A stretch of DNA of 64,000 bases from Bradyrhizobium sp. WSM1743 (GTDB taxonomy: Bacteria > Pseudomonadota > Alphaproteobacteria > Rhizobiales > Xanthobacteraceae), in the NCBI RefSeq assembly GCF_000473065.1, contig NZ_AXAZ01000042.1:1-64000 (forward strand), read 5' to 3'. Positions 62,403 through 64,000 of the stretch are shown here, piece after piece; position 1 is the first letter of the stretch; each line of letters opens with the position of its first letter. Both the position numbers and the translations under genes were made by a program. The notes under the pieces are model-generated. The model had not been told where the DNA came from. It saw only the letters and a list, made by a program, of their open reading frames with translations, and searched no databases.

Positions 62403-64000
62403 TCACGTGACATGCGTGCCGAAGATGAAATCGCTGGCCTGAAGATTTGCGGCAATCACGTTCTTGAGCAGGAGCGACTCGTGTTCCTGTATCGGCCCGG
62501 ATTGCAGCGTGATCTCCTGATTCCAGGTGATCAGGGTGTCGCCATTCTGCTGCTGGCTGATGGCGAGGCTGCTCATTGAGCTCACGTCCGAGAACTGGCG
62601 CAGGTCGATCTTGTCGAGGCCCACCGTGAAATCGGTGATGGTGTGCGAGAAATCGGTGACGGGCTGTCCGTTGTCGTCGTACATCAAGCCCGGCGCGAAC
62701 ACGAACTGATCCTTGGCGGCGCCGCCGGTCAGCGTGTCGTTCGTATCGGTCGCGAAGATGACGTCCTTGCCGCTGGTGCCTTCCAGTGTGACGCCCTGGC
62801 AGGTGTCGCCGGCCTCGTTGAAGATGAAGTGGACGGTATCGAACAGGCCGGTGGTCTGATCCGTCACCGTCAGCGTGATCTGGTCGGTGTCCGGCGGCTG
62901 GGCTTGGGGATCGGAGCTGGCACCGGTCGGATTGTAGACGGCACCGGTCTCGAAGCCCAGGTTGATCTCGTCGAGAGTGCCGGACGCCGGATAGAAGTCG
63001 ACCTGGCTGAGATCCGGATGCGCGGTCGACACCGCGACGGTGAAGTCATGGGTCGCTGAACCGGCGACCATGAGATCGGTGATGATGTCGGAGTTGTTCT
63101 CGATGATATGCTCGACCTGGAAGCTCTCGGTGTTGATGACCGGGCCGTCGGCGGGAGCAATCACTTCCGTGCCGATGGTGGTGAGATCCTGCGAGACCGG
63201 AGTTTTGCCGCCGGTGCCTGTGACCGAAAGATCGATCGTGGCGATCGACAGATCGGTCGTGATGGCGCCAGTATAGGTGTCGTCGAGTGCATGGACTCCC
63301 AGCGCGCCCGGTGTCCCGGAAAAGCCATTGGCGGGCACGAACCGGATCAGCGTATCGGGGCTCAGCACCAGCGCGGTCGTGTCGCTGACGGACCCGATAT
63401 CGACCCATTGGTCCGTGCCGGCGAGCTCGTACTGCCAGACGCCCTGCCCGGCGGTGGCGGCGTCGGACGTTACCGCGACGGCCTTGAACGTCGCGCCGGT
63501 ATCGGCGTCGTGGAACTTGTCCGCGAACAAGCTGCTGATCGCAGCTCCGCTCGGATCACTGTCGTTGCCGGCGACGGAAGCGAGCGTCGCATGATCGAGC
63601 GTCGGCGCGTCGTTGCTCCCTGCGATGTTGATGGTGACGACCGCACTCGTGCCGGCGCCATGAGCATCCGACGGAACGATCGTGTATTGCAGCGACAGCG
63701 TCTGGCCGGCGGCGAGGAAGTCGAAGGCCTGCCCCTGCGAGTTGAAGGTCCAGGTGAACTGCGTATGGGTGGCGGTGCCGTTCAGGATGTCGCCCGACGG
63801 GACGGCGAGATAGTTCAACAGCGCCTCATGCGACAGCCCGCCGACATTGCCGGTTTGCGCTATGCCGTCGAGAGAGACTTGCAGCTGGCTGACCGACACG
63901 GTGACGTGATCGATCGCGTCGACGTCGGAGACCGCCAGCGCGCCGTGCGACAGCTGGCCGGCATTGGTTTCCATCAGATCGGCAATGGCGCTGCCCGGCC
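62403..64000 (-). CDS. C-terminal part of a VCBS/RTX-type secreted protein (cut by window edge)
   Basis: The open frame runs to the window edge without a stop, giving at least 532 residues. It shows a VCBS-type repeat (ETNAGQLSHGALAVSDVD), cadherin-like junctions (AGSNDAPTLDHATL), several beta-rich repeats and, near the end, EGTSGKDVIFATDTNDTLTGGAAKDQFVFAPG, a degenerate RTX-like calcium-binding stretch (quoted in parts), followed by an ITDFTVGLDKIDLRQF and SDFIFGTHVT tail. This is the layout of type I secretion substrates, so the PrsD/PrsE pair at 46580-49673 may export it. The N-terminal part and total size are unknown. Confidence 0.85.
   Translation of the reverse strand, partial: PGSAIADLMETNAGQLSHGALAVSDVDAIDHVTVSVSQLQVSLDGIAQTGNVGGLSHEALLNYLAVPSGDILNGTATHTQFTWTFNSQGQAFDFLAAGQTLSLQYTIVPSDAHGAGTSAVVTINIAGSNDAPTLDHATLASVAGNDSDPSGAAISSLFADKFHDADTGATFKAVAVTSDAATAGQGVWQYELAGTDQWVDIGSVSDTTALVLSPDTLIRFVPANGFSGTPGALGVHALDDTYTGAITTDLSIATIDLSVTGTGGKTPVSQDLTTIGTEVIAPADGPVINTESFQVEHIIENNSDIITDLMVAGSATHDFTVAVSTAHPDLSQVDFYPASGTLDEINLGFETGAVYNPTGASSDPQAQPPDTDQITLTVTDQTTGLFDTVHFIFNEAGDTCQGVTLEGTSGKDVIFATDTNDTLTGGAAKDQFVFAPGLMYDDNGQPVTDFSHTITDFTVGLDKIDLRQFSDVSSMSSLAISQQQNGDTLITWNQEITLQSGPIQEHESLLLKNVIAANLQASDFIFGTHVT

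Overview
The window is high-GC DNA with alphaproteobacterial gene content. Several signs point to Bradyrhizobium or a close relative (inference): a membrane-bound ferritin gene (mbfA type) preceded by a perfect iron-control-element palindrome, an alphaproteobacterial initiator tRNA, a MlotiK1-like cyclic-nucleotide-gated channel, and six families of roughly 80-170 bp intergenic palindromes. It reads as ordinary chromosome rich in catabolic, regulatory and transport genes. There is no phage, CRISPR array or rRNA. An IS110-type transposase is cut by the left edge.

Left third (1-19.3 kb): transposase end, small membrane protein, K+ channel, crotonase, then a GST gene and a YafY/WYL regulator that face away from a perfect 14-bp inverted repeat. 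Next come a desaturase/MetX-like hydrolase operon with a palindrome over its -10 box, a zinc-ribbon MBL protein, an MFS transporter, an AraC regulator, an acyl-CoA ligase, and a GntR/FCD regulator divergent from a periplasmic binding protein, with the same operator (TTGTCGGACAA) on both promoters. A 1018-residue cyclase/AAA/TPR protein, an unknown protein, a frameshifted pentapeptide-repeat gene and tRNA-fMet with its terminator complete the section.

Middle (19.6-46.5 kb): aldehyde dehydrogenase, a GMC-oxidoreductase stub next to a palindrome, three SDR genes (two with altered catalytic residues), a frameshifted cvpA-like gene, a hydrolase cluster (MBL, FAH, GST, MBL, epoxide hydrolase), mbfA, an amidase, and a GT-C-type membrane protein with a decayed second alcohol-dehydrogenase 3' end on one side and the intact paralogue on the other. 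After these lie an AidB-like acyl-CoA dehydrogenase, a PaaG-like crotonase, a GNAT protein, a DUF1127 protein divergent from a GcvA-like LysR regulator, a coupled pair of paralogous amidohydrolases with a Rieske protein, a CinA-type deamidase, a DUF1488-like protein and AMP nucleosidase.

Right third (46.5-64 kb): a type I secretion adaptor and ABC pair, a GlsB/YeaQ protein, a Dpp/Opp-type ABC transporter operon that also encodes an AtzE-like amidase with its small AtzG-like partner (all joined by 4-bp ATGA overlaps), two divergent paralogous binding proteins, a CHASE2 adenylate cyclase, and the C-terminal part of a large VCBS/RTX-type protein that could be the substrate of the secretion pair. 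The likeliest new biology is the transporter/amidase operon, which looks like an uptake-and-hydrolysis unit for an unidentified amide or ureido compound, together with the several clear operator palindromes whose ligands are unknown.
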